64,000 nucleotides of DNA from Clostridium transplantifaecale (GTDB lineage Bacteria; Bacillota; Clostridia; Lachnospirales; Lachnospiraceae), in NCBI RefSeq assembly GCF_900626075.1, contig NZ_UYZY01000001.1, positions 744,001 to 808,000 of the forward strand, in the 5' to 3' direction. Position 1 is the first letter of the stretch; every line of letters starts with the position of its first letter. The position numbers and the translations under genes were made by a program. Below are positions 35,253-45,411 of this stretch, piece by piece. The notes beneath the pieces were generated by a model. That model was not told the DNA's origin, searched no databases, and was given only the letters and a program-made list of their open reading frames with translations.

Positions 35253-35927
35253 CTAAACCGTTTTTGCCACAACTTCTCCCTGGCGTTTGTAGATGGAATC
35301 CGGATCCACACAGCCTCGCACGCTGGAAAGAGGATAAATATTGGACCATCTTCCAATCACTGTGCCGGGATTTAAAATAGAACCGCAGCCGACCTCTACG
35401 TTATCTCCAATCAGCGCTCCCACCTTTTTTCTGCCCGTCTCGATCTCGCCGTCGGCGGCATGGATATTTACAAGCAGTTTGTCGGATTTTACATTGGAGG
35501 TGATGGAACCGGCTCCCATATGGGCCTTAAATCCAAGAATCGAATCACCCACATAGTTGTAGTGCGGTACCTGAACCTTGTCGAAGAGAATGACATTTTT
35601 CAGCTCCGTGGAATTACCTACCACAGCGCCCTCCCCAATCAGCGCGCTTCCGCGGATAAAAGCGCAGTGGCGCACTTCGGCATCCCTGCACACGATCACC
35701 GGACCGTTTAAGAACGCGGTAGGCGCCACCTTCGCGGTTTTGTGCACCCACACATTTTCTCCCCGTTTCTCATACCCGTTCTCATCCAGGCTGCTGCCGA
35801 GCTGAATCAGAAAATCGCTGATTCCCTGAAGTGCATCCCAGGGAAATTCATACTGCGCCAGATAATCTGCCGCAAGTGTATGTGTCAAATCGTAGAGTTT
35901 TGCAATCTTCATCTGTTCCCGAATCAT
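35253..35927 (-). CDS. Left-handed beta-helix nucleotidyl/acyltransferase-like protein
   Basis: 224 residues. After a ~60-residue helical N terminus, hexapeptide repeats build a left-handed beta helix (VWVHKTAKVAPTAFLNGP, ALIGEGAVVGNSTELKN, ALIGDNVEVGCGSILNPGTVIG). This resembles the C-terminal half of GlmU/GlgC-type sugar-phosphate enzymes, but the nucleotidyltransferase domain is missing. It could acetylate a sugar or be a sugar-nucleotide-related regulator. Convention often labels such proteins UDP-GlcNAc pyrophosphorylase, which the missing domain does not support. SD GAGAGGAAC. Confidence 0.75.
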   Translation of the reverse strand: MIREQMKIAKLYDLTHTLAADYLAQYEFPWDALQGISDFLIQLGSSLDENGYEKRGENVWVHKTAKVAPTAFLNGPVIVCRDAEVRHCAFIRGSALIGEGAVVGNSTELKNVILFDKVQVPHYNYVGDSILGFKAHMGAGSITSNVKSDKLLVNIHAADGEIETGRKKVGALIGDNVEVGCGSILNPGTVIGRWSNIYPLSSVRGCVDPDSIYKRQGEVVAKTV

Positions 35928-35972
35928 AGTCTTGTTCCTCTCTTTCCTGCCTGTGGTTAGAATCTGTTACTG

Positions 35973-38162
35973 TTATACCGTCATGTCTGTTTCTTCTGTA
36001 TTTGCTGCGGGCTTAAGGGCGTCCGCCGGCGCTGCTTTTGAAGCCGCTGCTTTCGTTCCCGCCTTCGCACCGCCTTTTTTTCCGGCTGCGGCTTTTCCTG
36101 AACCGGTGGTTTTATAGTTTTCCGATACCTGGTCAAAAATCGGCCTCAGACCGGCCTGGTTTGCGGCTCTTACCGCATTATAGGTCCGGCCGGCTACAAA
36201 ACGTTCCAGCTTTTCCATGTATTCGTCGGCGGTGATACTGCCCTCCGCCACATAGGTAAGGCCCTTTTCCCAGCTCGCGGTGAGTTCCGGGTTTAGAAGC
36301 TGTTTAATCGAAGCTTCCACCACCTCAAAAATCACTTCCCCCAGAAAGGTCGGTGTGACAACCTGGGTTTTATCATTCAGCGACAGATACTTGATGTTGC
36401 AGAGCTTCTTAAGAATCTCGGCCCTGGTGGCACTGGTTCCGATGCCGCTTCCCTTTATCTGTGCCCGAAGCTCTTCGTCTTCAATGAGCTGTCCCGCATT
36501 CTCCATTGCCAGAATCATGGAACCCGAAGTGTAGCGTTTCGGCGGGGAAGTCTCCCCTTCCTTTATATTCAGAGCATCCAGGGATACAGAAGTGCCTTTT
36601 TTCATTTTTTCAAGCATTGCGATAAATTCCGGGCTGGATGAATCCAGGACCACCTCGCCCGTCTGCTCCTCTTTCCCGGTTCCCGCCGTCTCCCCGCCTT
36701 CACCGGAATTGTCCTGTGCATTCGCATTCTTTTTCCTGGTCTGGCCCGACACATCGGCCACCTTCAGGTAACCCTGATCTTTCAGGACTTTGAAGCTGGC
36801 AAAGAAATGCTCATTCTGTGAAACGATCTCCACCGAATATTTCTGGTAAACAGCCGGCGGGAAAAAGATACTTAAGAAACGTCTTACAATCACCTGATAA
36901 ATCCTGGCATTCAGCTCCGAAAGCCCTCTAAGTGCCCCCAGCCCCTGGCCCGTCGGAACGATCGCGTAGTGATCGGTGATCTGCTTGTCATTTACATACC
37001 GCGTTTTAGCAATTCCCTTATAGGTGCCTAAGGCAAGCGCTTCATTCGCAAACTCGGCACACGGCCCGTAACTTTTTAGTCCGCCGATATTTTTATGAAT
37101 CTCCTTCGCAACCGCGGTGGAGAGAACCCTGGCATCCGTTCTCGGATAAGTTACGAGCTTTTTCTCATACAGTTCCTGGACCGATTTAAGGGTCTGATCG
37201 GGACTGATTTTAAACATCTTGGAGCAGTCATTCTGAAGCTCCGCCAGGTTATATAAAAGAGGAGGATTTTTTGTCTCTTTCTTCTTCTCGATGGCTGCGA
37301 TAACGCCCTCCATCGGTTCTTTGGAAGAGAGATAGTTTATCAGTTCCTCCGCGTCTTTTCGTTCCTTAAACCCGTTCTCTTTATAGAGACAGGGGTGATT
37401 AAAGTATTTGGACCCTTCTACCGCTTTCCATTCGCCGTCGAGTGTAAATCCCTCCGGGGCGAATGTGCCGATTACGCGGTAAAACGGGGTCTTCACAAAA
37501 TCCCTGACCTCCCGCTCCCTCCGCACTACCATTCCGAGGACGCAGGTCATTACACGGCCGACGGACACAACGGTCCTGTCCGTGCGCATATAGTTTGAAA
37601 TGGAAGGGCCGTATTTCAACGTCAGCGCCCTAGAAAAGTTAATTCCCATCAGATAGTCTTCCTTGGCCCTCAGATAAGCCGAGGACGCCAGGTTGTCATA
37701 CTCAGACAAATCCTTTGCCTCCCTGATTCCACGCAGTATTTCCTCTTCCGTCTGTGAGTCAATCCAGACACGTTTCTGTTTCTTCCCCTTAATCCCGGCC
37801 ATCTGCGCCACGAGGCGGTAGATGTACTCACCCTCCCGCCCGGAGTCGGTACAGACGTAAATAGTATCCACATCATTCCTGTTCAGAAGGCCGCTTACAA
37901 TCTTAAACTGTTTTTCAACATTCTCAATTACCTGATATTTAAATTCTTTCGGGAGAAAAGGAAGCGTCTGGAGGCTCCATCTCTTATATTTTATGTCATA
38001 GGCCTCCGGATAACTCATTGTAACAAGATGTCCCACACACCAGGTCACAACCGCATTCTCCGATTCGATATAGCCGTCGTTCGCCCTGCCCGAAACCTTC
38101 AGCGCATTGGCGAATTCTCTGGCTACACTCGGTTTTTCTGCTATGTATAATGATTTTGACAT
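35973..38162 (-). CDS. topB: DNA topoisomerase III (type IA)
   Basis: 729 residues. TOPRIM begins SLYIAEKPSVAREFAN with the acidic triad in VCTDSGREGEYIYRL. The active-site tyrosine lies in VTYPRTDARVLS. No C-terminal zinc fingers are seen. Instead there is a lysine- and alanine-rich tail (GKAAAGKKGGAKAGTKAAA) that could bind DNA. Topo III decatenates single-strand-containing junctions. A start at ATG 38162 is preferred over a GTG at 38174. Confidence 0.93.
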   Translation of the reverse strand: MSKSLYIAEKPSVAREFANALKVSGRANDGYIESENAVVTWCVGHLVTMSYPEAYDIKYKRWSLQTLPFLPKEFKYQVIENVEKQFKIVSGLLNRNDVDTIYVCTDSGREGEYIYRLVAQMAGIKGKKQKRVWIDSQTEEEILRGIREAKDLSEYDNLASSAYLRAKEDYLMGINFSRALTLKYGPSISNYMRTDRTVVSVGRVMTCVLGMVVRREREVRDFVKTPFYRVIGTFAPEGFTLDGEWKAVEGSKYFNHPCLYKENGFKERKDAEELINYLSSKEPMEGVIAAIEKKKETKNPPLLYNLAELQNDCSKMFKISPDQTLKSVQELYEKKLVTYPRTDARVLSTAVAKEIHKNIGGLKSYGPCAEFANEALALGTYKGIAKTRYVNDKQITDHYAIVPTGQGLGALRGLSELNARIYQVIVRRFLSIFFPPAVYQKYSVEIVSQNEHFFASFKVLKDQGYLKVADVSGQTRKKNANAQDNSGEGGETAGTGKEEQTGEVVLDSSSPEFIAMLEKMKKGTSVSLDALNIKEGETSPPKRYTSGSMILAMENAGQLIEDEELRAQIKGSGIGTSATRAEILKKLCNIKYLSLNDKTQVVTPTFLGEVIFEVVEASIKQLLNPELTASWEKGLTYVAEGSITADEYMEKLERFVAGRTYNAVRAANQAGLRPIFDQVSENYKTTGSGKAAAGKKGGAKAGTKAAASKAAPADALKPAANTEETDMTV

Positions 38163-38223
38163 TCCATTCCCCACATTCTGTAAATATATATATATAACGG
38201 TTCCGTACTTTCAAAGCCGGAGT

Positions 38224-39165
38224 TTAAACCTCCGCCGTCTCTTCCTGTCCTTTCACTTTCACGGATTTCTTACCGCCCGACGATTTATGCTCCGCCAGAA
38301 TTGCCGCCGCAAACATCAGCCCGCATCCCACAAGCATCCTGGGCGTCACCGTCTCACTCAGGAAAATCACAGAAAACACCAGCCCGAACACCGATTCAAA
38401 AGAAAGCAGGATCGACGATGTGCTTGCGCTCAGATAGGTCTGTCCCACGGTCTGGAGCAGGAAACAGAGCATGCTTGAAACAAGTCCCAGGTACAGAATG
38501 GATAAAAGCACTCCTCTGTCCGCAAAGACGCCCAGCTCACAGGAACCCTCAAATGTAAAGGCCACAAGCCAGGAAATCACGGCGCAGGAGCCCATCTGGA
38601 CCACCGTCAGCTTAATCGGATCGTAAACCATGGTATAACGATCGATGAAAACCATATGAAGGGCAAAACAAAAGCCGCAGATAAAGGTCAAAAAATCACC
38701 GTAGTTGACCGTCAGGTCGCCCTTCAGCGAAAGAAGCGCCAGGCCGGCCACCGCAATACAGGCGGCAATGATGTTATTTCTCGTTGGTTTTACTTTATTA
38801 AAAAGCCAGTGCAGGAAAGGAACTATGATGACATACAGCGTCGTGATAAACGCATTCTTGCTGGCTGTCGTAAATTTCAGCCCATAGGTCTGGAAATAGT
38901 AACTGATAAAAAGTAGAAAACCCAGCAGGGTTCCGCAGCTGATGTCGGCCCGGGTCATCGTCTTCACATGTTTCCTGAAAATAATCATCAGCCCCGCCGT
39001 AGCAATCGTAAATCTGTATGCCAAGAGAAACGTCGGTTTGATTACATCCATTGAGTTTTTCATGACCACAAACGCGCTGCCCCATACAATCGTCACAAAC
39101 ATAAGCCCGGCTGAAGCTAAAGCCGTAACCTTTCTGTTATTTGTCTTCCCCTCTGTCGCTCCCAT
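38224..39165 (-). CDS. EamA/DMT-family membrane transporter
   Basis: About 313 residues with ten membrane segments in two EamA repeats (LMFVTIVWGSAFVVMKNSMD at the N terminus, SMLCFLLQTVGQTYLSASTSS and LSFESVFGLVFSVIFLSETV in the second). The family exports amino acids, nucleotide sugars or drugs; substrate unknown. The start at 39165 has GGAGG 12 bases upstream; an earlier ATG at 39222 adds a poorly conserved-looking N terminus. 59 bp after this gene's stop on the same strand topB begins. Confidence 0.85.
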   Translation of the reverse strand: MGATEGKTNNRKVTALASAGLMFVTIVWGSAFVVMKNSMDVIKPTFLLAYRFTIATAGLMIIFRKHVKTMTRADISCGTLLGFLLFISYYFQTYGLKFTTASKNAFITTLYVIIVPFLHWLFNKVKPTRNNIIAACIAVAGLALLSLKGDLTVNYGDFLTFICGFCFALHMVFIDRYTMVYDPIKLTVVQMGSCAVISWLVAFTFEGSCELGVFADRGVLLSILYLGLVSSMLCFLLQTVGQTYLSASTSSILLSFESVFGLVFSVIFLSETVTPRMLVGCGLMFAAAILAEHKSSGGKKSVKVKGQEETAEV

Positions 39166-39301
39166 TTTCCGTTTCATCCTCCGCAATGTTATTGTCCACA
39201 CCCGGCTTAAACCGGCCGTCATGCCCAGGCTTTCTCAAAAATACAGGGCTGCAGCTTCTGCCGGACGGCTCTTTACTGCATCCCTGTATCCATGTACTGA
39301 T

Positions 39302-40357
39302 TTATTCTATCATAAATTTATAAATTGTGGTAGTACTATATTCTTTTCCCTCTTTCAAAACAGGGGACGGATAATCCGGCATATTTATCGCATTTGGATA
39401 GTACTGGGTCTCAAAGCAGTATCCCTGGCGCGGGCCGTACAGCACGCCCTCTTTCCCCGGAATCTCCGGCTCCAGATAATTAGCGGTATAGAACTGGATA
39501 CCCGGAAGGTCCGTATAGACCTCCATTGCGCGTCCGCTCTTCTCATCCCAGGCCTTAGCAGAAAGCGATAATTTCCCCGGCTCATGGTTCAGGACCCAGT
39601 TGTGGTCATAGCCGTGGCCGAACCGGATCTGCTCACAGTCCGCATCGATGTCGCGGCCGATTGGTTTCTTAACGGTAAAATCCATCGGACTTCCCGCTAC
39701 CGGACGGAGTTCCCCGTAAGGGATGGCCACATCGTCCGTAGGAGTGTAACGGTCCGCATCGATCCAGACAAGCTGTGCCATAGCGCTTCCGCTCTTATGG
39801 CCTGCAAGGTTAAAATAGCTGTGGTTCGTCATATTAGCAACGGTATCCTGATCGCAGACCATATGATAACGGATCTTCAGCTCATTTTCCTCCGTCAGCG
39901 TATAGACAACGGAAATCCTCGCATTACCCGGATATCCCTGGTCTCCGTCGGGGCTTAAGAGGGAAAATGTGATGGACGTCCCATCCTCCTCTTCGGTCAC
40001 CTCGGTATCCCAGATTCTGTTTCTGTAGAAATCAGGTCCGCTGTGGAGGTTGTTGGGTCCATTGTTGGCCTCCAGCTTATAAGTCACTCCGTTTAATGTA
40101 AACTCTGCCTTTCCGATGCGGTTGGCGTTTCTTCCGACAATTTCACCCAGATGGCCGCCGTTTCCCAGGCATGCCTCAATCGTGTCGTATCCAAGCACTA
40201 CATCCGCCAGCTCTCCGTCCCGTCCGGGAACCAGCATGGAGGACCAGATTCCTCCCAGATCCAGAAAAGATGCGGAAAGTCCGTTTTTATTGACCAGTGT
40301 ATACTGGGTCACGCTTCTTCCGTCTGACAGTTCACCAAATTTTACTTTTTTGTACAT
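39302..40357 (-). CDS. galM: Aldose 1-epimerase (galactose mutarotase)
   Basis: 351 residues. It interconverts alpha and beta anomers of galactose or glucose. Substrate and catalytic residues appear in GRNANRIG, TNHSYFNLAGH (catalytic His) and FETQYYPNAINMP (catalytic Glu). The start at 40357 lies 1 base after the asd stop codon, with GAGGGG as SD, so the two genes are translationally coupled. No gal operon genes accompany it. Confidence 0.94.
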   Translation of the reverse strand: MYKKVKFGELSDGRSVTQYTLVNKNGLSASFLDLGGIWSSMLVPGRDGELADVVLGYDTIEACLGNGGHLGEIVGRNANRIGKAEFTLNGVTYKLEANNGPNNLHSGPDFYRNRIWDTEVTEEEDGTSITFSLLSPDGDQGYPGNARISVVYTLTEENELKIRYHMVCDQDTVANMTNHSYFNLAGHKSGSAMAQLVWIDADRYTPTDDVAIPYGELRPVAGSPMDFTVKKPIGRDIDADCEQIRFGHGYDHNWVLNHEPGKLSLSAKAWDEKSGRAMEVYTDLPGIQFYTANYLEPEIPGKEGVLYGPRQGYCFETQYYPNAINMPDYPSPVLKEGKEYSTTTIYKFMIE

Positions 40358-40358
40358 A

Positions 40359-41450
40359 TTATTTCCCCTCAATATATCCCTGGGCTGTCAGAAGCTCCGC
40401 ACAGAGAACGGCTCCGCCTGCAGCGCCTCTCAGTGTGTTGTGTGAAAGTCCGACAAACTTCCAGTCATAAACCGTGTCTTCCCTCAGACGGCCGACGGAG
40501 ACTCCCATGCCTTTTTCAAAGTCAACATCCAGCTTGACCTGAGGACGGTTATCCTCCTCCAGATACTGGATAAACTGCTTTGGCGCACTCGGAAGTTCCA
40601 TCTCCTGAGGAAGGCCTTTAAAGTTCACAAGCTTCTCAATCAGCTGCTCTTTCGTTGGTTTCTTTCTGAATTTAACAAATACGGCGGCCGTATGTCCGTC
40701 CAGAACCGGCACACGGATACACTGGCAGGTAATGACAGGTCCGTCTGCCTTCACAATCTCACCGTCTTTAATCTCGCCCCAGAGTCTGAGCGGCTCCTGC
40801 TCACTCTTTTCTTCCTCGCCGCCGATGTATGGGATAATATTCTCCACCATCTCAGGCCAGTCTTTAAAGGTTTTTCCTGCGCCGGAGATTGCCTGGTATG
40901 TAGTGGCAACCACCTCATATGGCTCGAATTCTTTCCATGCGGTCAGAACCGGGGCGTAGCTCTGGATGGAGCAGTTTGGTTTTACAGCGACAAAACCTCT
41001 CTTTGTTCCAAGGCGTTTTTTCTGGAATTCAATTACTTTAAAGTGTTCCGGATTGATCTCCGGCACTACCATCGGGACGTCCGGTGTCCAGCGATGGGCG
41101 CTGTTATTGGAAACAACCGGTGTCTCTGCTTTGGCATAGGCATCTTCGATTGCTCTGATTTCTTCTTTTGTCATATCAACGGCGCTGAAGACAAAGTCTA
41201 CGGCTGCGGCAACCTTTTCCACTTCGTTGACATTCATCACAACCATATTTTTTACGGATTCCGGCATTGGCGTCTGCATCTTCCAGCGGCCGCCGACTGC
41301 TTCTTCGTATGTTCTGCCTGCCGATCTGGGGCTTGCCGCCACTGCAGTTACCTCATACCACGGATGTTCAGCCAAAAGTGTGATAAAACGCTGTCCTACC
41401 ATTCCTGTTGCGCCTAAAACGCCTACACGTAATTTCTTCTTCATTTCCAT
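40359..41450 (-). CDS. asd: Aspartate-semialdehyde dehydrogenase
   Basis: 363 residues of the longer archaeal/fungal-like ASADH branch. The NADP-binding motif VGVLGATGMVGQRF is at the N terminus, and the catalytic Cys is in VAVKPNCSIQSY. It reduces aspartyl phosphate to the semialdehyde in the lysine, methionine and threonine pathway. Start 41450 follows AGGAG by 8 bases. Upstream, 41466-41700 has a possible promoter and a GATCACTGCAGTGAATC hairpin, but no lysine riboswitch core that I can identify. Confidence 0.95.
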   Translation of the reverse strand: MEMKKKLRVGVLGATGMVGQRFITLLAEHPWYEVTAVAASPRSAGRTYEEAVGGRWKMQTPMPESVKNMVVMNVNEVEKVAAAVDFVFSAVDMTKEEIRAIEDAYAKAETPVVSNNSAHRWTPDVPMVVPEINPEHFKVIEFQKKRLGTKRGFVAVKPNCSIQSYAPVLTAWKEFEPYEVVATTYQAISGAGKTFKDWPEMVENIIPYIGGEEEKSEQEPLRLWGEIKDGEIVKADGPVITCQCIRVPVLDGHTAAVFVKFRKKPTKEQLIEKLVNFKGLPQEMELPSAPKQFIQYLEEDNRPQVKLDVDFEKGMGVSVGRLREDTVYDWKFVGLSHNTLRGAAGGAVLCAELLTAQGYIEGK

Positions 41451-41700
41451 AGCTATTCTCCTCATTCCCGAATTCGATTTCCGTAACTGTCCACTGTCTT
41501 TCCAGTTACCGATGCCCCTCTTTAGTATGCCGGGGATTCACTGCAGTGATCCGGTGCGCGCGCAGTCTCCGGTTCCCGAAGAACGGTGCGGCGTAACGAA
41601 TCATAACATTAACGTATATCCTATACCAATTCGCAGAAAAAATCAACATTTTTCCGCAAAGAAAATACATTTGTCTTTCTGCAGCGAACATTTCATTGAT

Positions 41701-43470
41701 TTATGACGTGAACAGCGGAAGGATCTTCTGTTCCGCCACGGAAACCAGGCCTAAATCGGACATTTTCACATCCGGGATAACGGGAAGCGCCAGGGAAACG
41801 ATACGCAGAAGCGGATTTTCCTGGGCCGTAAGTCCCAGTCCGCGCTCCGTCTCTTTCATCTTTGCCGCCTCTTTTGTAAGCTCCTCGGCGTTCAGCCTGG
41901 TCATCAGGCCGCCTACCTCAAGCCTCAGGGTGTTGAGTATCTTTCCGTCTTTTACCGCCGTCATTCCGCCGCCTTTTGCAATTAATTCCTTTGCCGCTGC
42001 AAAGGCGTCTTCCGGTTTGAAATAAACAATCGTCAGGTTATGTGAATCATGGGAGACTGTGGATGCAATGGCGCCCTCGCTGCTCCCGAAGTTCTTTACG
42101 ATTCCAAGGGCCTTTGTCCCTTTGCCGTGACGGTTGATTACGGCTACAAACGCCATGCCCTCCTTCAGTAAGACCGTGCCGTCCCTCACTTCCAGTTCTT
42201 CCACTGCACATCTTGTCATGCTCTGGAGAAGATCGTGGTATTCCATTACATTGACTTTTACGGTACCGCTCTCCACAGGAGCTTTTACGATAAAGTCATC
42301 CAGCGTCACTTCTCCTGCATTCATGGAATTTCTCTTTTCCATAGCGTATTCGCGGTCCTCGATCTCCACCGTCAGCTTTCCGTGCTCGGCAACCAGCTTA
42401 CCGCCAAAGAATACGGCATCCGCCCACATAGTGTTAATGTCCTCGGTCAGGACCATGTCCGCCGTATAGCCAGGCGCCACGGCTCCGATGTGGGATACGC
42501 CGATCTCTCTGGCCGTATTGATTGTAGCGCTCTTGATAGCCAGCACCGGATCCATGCCGCATTCAATGGCCTTTCTGACTACTGCGTTCAAATGGCCCGT
42601 GTGCAGGAGATCATCGCTCTCTCTGTCGTCGCTGCAGAGAGTCAGTGTATCATAGAATCGGATTCCGTCGATTCCCTCCACGATGGCCTTGACGTTCTTT
42701 GTGATGGAGCTCTCCCTGGCATCCACATACATACCTGCCCTGAGCTTGCCAAGCGCCTCGTCGCCCCTGGTTGTCTCATGACAGGTATTCGGACCGCCGC
42801 AGAGATATGCGGAAAGCTGCCTTCCCATCAGGCCCGGTGCATGTCCCTGAAGATAAAGGCCGCTCTCCTCTGCCGCCTCGATGATATCCATCATACGGCC
42901 GTCTCCGTTCATCACTCCATAAAAATCCATCACTTCGGCCAGGCCGACCACACGCTCAAGCTTTGCCAGTTCCCGGATCTCTCCGGCAAAGAACTCGGCT
43001 CCCGCATTCTCGCAGCCCGGTACGGCCGGAACGCAGCTTGGGATGTCCACGAGCTGGCGCATCGGCAGATCGTCGGCGCTGTCGTGCATATATTTTACCG
43101 CATCCACACCATAGACATTAGCCAGCTCATGCGGGTCATGGATGATCGTGGTCGTTCCATGGGGAATCACAACCCTGGCAAAATTCCGCGGCGTCATCAT
43201 GGAACTCTCAATGTGCATATGGGAATCAATCAGTCCCGGAATCAGATAGCGTCCCTTTCCGTCATAAATCTCCTCCGCCTCAAAAGGTCCCTCCAGTTTT
43301 TCGGTCTCCACATGTGCAATAAATCCGTCCTTTACATAGACAACGGCCGGATAAATCTCCCCCGTAAATACATTCACAAGCCGGCAGTTGGTCACCGCCA
43401 GGTCAGCTTTTACAAGGCCGAGTGCCGTTTTTAAAAGCTCTTTTTTATTCTTTGGTTCCAGTTTAATCAT
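41701..43470 (-). CDS. ade: Adenine deaminase
   Basis: 589 residues, full length. It deaminates adenine to hypoxanthine. The amidohydrolase metal motif is in DSHMHIESSMM, with HDPHELANVYG and LCSDDRESDDLLHTGHLN blocks diagnostic of Ade. SD GAGGAGACA. It lies one gene downstream of the nucleoside transport operon, consistent with a purine salvage role, but separated from it by TatD and element B. Confidence 0.96.
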   Translation of the reverse strand: MIKLEPKNKKELLKTALGLVKADLAVTNCRLVNVFTGEIYPAVVYVKDGFIAHVETEKLEGPFEAEEIYDGKGRYLIPGLIDSHMHIESSMMTPRNFARVVIPHGTTTIIHDPHELANVYGVDAVKYMHDSADDLPMRQLVDIPSCVPAVPGCENAGAEFFAGEIRELAKLERVVGLAEVMDFYGVMNGDGRMMDIIEAAEESGLYLQGHAPGLMGRQLSAYLCGGPNTCHETTRGDEALGKLRAGMYVDARESSITKNVKAIVEGIDGIRFYDTLTLCSDDRESDDLLHTGHLNAVVRKAIECGMDPVLAIKSATINTAREIGVSHIGAVAPGYTADMVLTEDINTMWADAVFFGGKLVAEHGKLTVEIEDREYAMEKRNSMNAGEVTLDDFIVKAPVESGTVKVNVMEYHDLLQSMTRCAVEELEVRDGTVLLKEGMAFVAVINRHGKGTKALGIVKNFGSSEGAIASTVSHDSHNLTIVYFKPEDAFAAAKELIAKGGGMTAVKDGKILNTLRLEVGGLMTRLNAEELTKEAAKMKETERGLGLTAQENPLLRIVSLALPVIPDVKMSDLGLVSVAEQKILPLFTS

Positions 43471-43598
43471 AGTTTGTCTCCTCTCTGTGTCCGGGTATCA
43501 CCGTACCTGTTTCGTACTGTTCTGTTTCCTACTGTTCTGTTTCGTACTGATTCCATACTGTTTCGTATCTTCCGCTTCAATCTTCCGGACAATTCCAT

Positions 43599-44372
43599 CT
43601 ATTCTTTCATAAGGCATCTGTAATTATCATTGACAGCCTGTATTAATTCTTCCCTTTTCATATTCCTCACACGGCAGATATGATCAATCACATAAGTAAT
43701 ATACCGTGGCTCATTCTCTTTCCCCTGCATCGGAGCCGGAGTCAGGCTCGGTGCATCCGTCTCCACCAGAATCCGGTCAAGCGGCACTTCCTTTACCGCC
43801 CTCTGTGTACTTTCATCATCCAGTTCAAATGTGATATTTCCCGAAAAGGAAATATACATGCCCATGTCGAGAAAATCCTGCATCGCATCGGCGCCGCCGC
43901 TGTAACAGTGCATAATGCCAGGCACCTTCAGGTTCTCTTTCATATAACGTCTCGTATCATCGGTTGCCAGGCGCATATGGATCAGCACCGGCTTATCCAC
44001 CTCATTCGCCATCCGGATCTGCCTGATAAAAGCCTCTTTCTGGATATCTGCGGGCACCGTCTCTTCATAGGGGTAATAATCCATTCCTATCTCCCCCACC
44101 GCCTTAACCTGCGGTTTGCGTACCAGACTTTCCAGCCGCACAAAATCCTCTTCCGTAACCTTTAAAAGATCATTCGGATAAAATGCGCAGGCCACGTCAA
44201 ACATGGGATCCCTCTCCGCTATCCGAATCGCCCGCTCCGCCTCGGAAAGCTCTGTGCAGACAATCATTATTTTTTCAATGCCTGCCTCTTCCGCACCTGC
44301 AACCACCTCTTCCCACCGCGGATAAAGCTGCGCTCCGCAGATATGAGCGTGACTGTCGATTATACCCTGCAT
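43599..44372 (-). CDS. TatD-family metal-dependent hydrolase
   Basis: 257 residues with the amidohydrolase-fold motif DSHAHI near the start, VGEIGMDYY, IHMRLATDDT, HCYSGGAD and the C-terminal ETDAPSLTP typical of TatD. The family members are DNases or cytoplasmic hydrolases. Its start lies about 100 bp left of element B and has only a weak SD (AAAGGGCAG). Confidence 0.9.
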   Translation of the reverse strand: MQGIIDSHAHICGAQLYPRWEEVVAGAEEAGIEKIMIVCTELSEAERAIRIAERDPMFDVACAFYPNDLLKVTEEDFVRLESLVRKPQVKAVGEIGMDYYPYEETVPADIQKEAFIRQIRMANEVDKPVLIHMRLATDDTRRYMKENLKVPGIMHCYSGGADAMQDFLDMGMYISFSGNITFELDDESTQRAVKEVPLDRILVETDAPSLTPAPMQGKENEPRYITYVIDHICRVRNMKREELIQAVNDNYRCLMKE

Positions 44373-44470
44373 ATACTCTGCCCTTTCTTTTTTTATTGGA
44401 ATTTTCAGTTAGGCTGCATTTCCCACCTCATTATACTATAAGAATGGGGGGATGCACAACAGGTTGTTTG

Positions 44471-45300
44471 GTTGAGGAATGAGAACGCCGCCGGAACGGC
44501 CGGGGGGCGGAATGGTGAGGGGGAGGGATGAGTCTTCAGTCCCGGTTTGAAGGTTGTCGCGGGTGGGGAATCCGGGCAGAAAAAGTTCCTGCGGGAAACG
44601 CTTGCGCTCTTCGGAGTACATAATGGTACTAACCTCGTAAAAAACCTCGGTAAGTGCCAATGAACTCCAGGTTCCCTCCGGAATCTTTTTCTCCCTTCTT
44701 CCCCACAGGAAGGTTATGGCCCGGGACTGAAGACGCCGGGGTTCGTCGCGCACCATTCCGGCCCGGCCTGCGGCTGCTGATTGGTTCTATTTCTTCAAAG
44801 GGGGAGGTATTATCGCGGCCACTACATCCTTTCAAATGCCGGGAGACTGTCTGATGTTTAGTCTTAGAGTGATTTATCTGGCGCACCGACAGATTTAAAT
44901 GACAGAGACTTCGTTTTGAAAGCTAATCAGCCTGTGAAAGTATCGCCACTTCATAGTGGCCGCGACAATACCTGCCCCATACTTGACGAAAGAGACAATC
45001 AGCCCCTGAAGCCGGCGGACGGGGCAACAACCTTCGCTGAGTCTTCAGTCCCGCCGACAACCTGCCCGGGGAAGGAAGGAGAAAACGTTCCGAAGGGGAC
45101 CTTGGAATCCGCCGGTGCTTGATGAGGTATTTTCGAATCTAGCATCCGTTGCGCATTCCACAAGCGGGAGCGTGTCCCCGTAGGAATTTTTTCTCCTGGA
45201 TTCCCCCTCACCACAACCTACCAACCGGGACTGAAGACTCATATCCAACCTCCCACCACCCCGTCCGCCGTCTTACAGAGGCGTCCTCGCATCTCAACTA
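44471..45300. repeat. Large palindromic element B (two inverted ~360-bp structured units)
   Basis: The second full copy, the same layout as element A: left unit 44471-44830, right unit about 44945-45300, unique centre about 115 bp. Left unit stems: GGCCGGG (44498-44504) with 44762-44768, CGGAATGG (44508-44515) with 44753-44760, and GTCTTCAGTCCCGG (44532-44545) with 44721-44734. The right unit is nearly identical to that of element A over 300 bp, while the left units differ more. Both ends carry TTGAG-type inverted termini. The right half contains an ORF of 70 codons, judged spurious. It fills the gap between tatD and the BMP gene, leaving an unremarkable ~110 bp before 45412. Confidence 0.85.
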
Positions 45301-45411
45301 AAAAAAGCCCCGCAAACGGTCATTCCCCCCATTTCCGAAGCTTTCTCCTGCAAATCTCATTTACATCCCGGAGAGCTAATATACCCCGCCGGGATGCATC
45401 TGCATACAAAA

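Noticed and set aside
35159..35356. A longer N terminus for fructose bisphosphatase (start 35356).
   Set aside because: No SD, and family alignment starts near MKNLEIRYLEWL with a strong AAGGAGG just before.
41466..41700. A lysine riboswitch or T-box upstream of asd.
   Set aside because: The conserved L-box and T-box sequences are missing, although hairpins are present.
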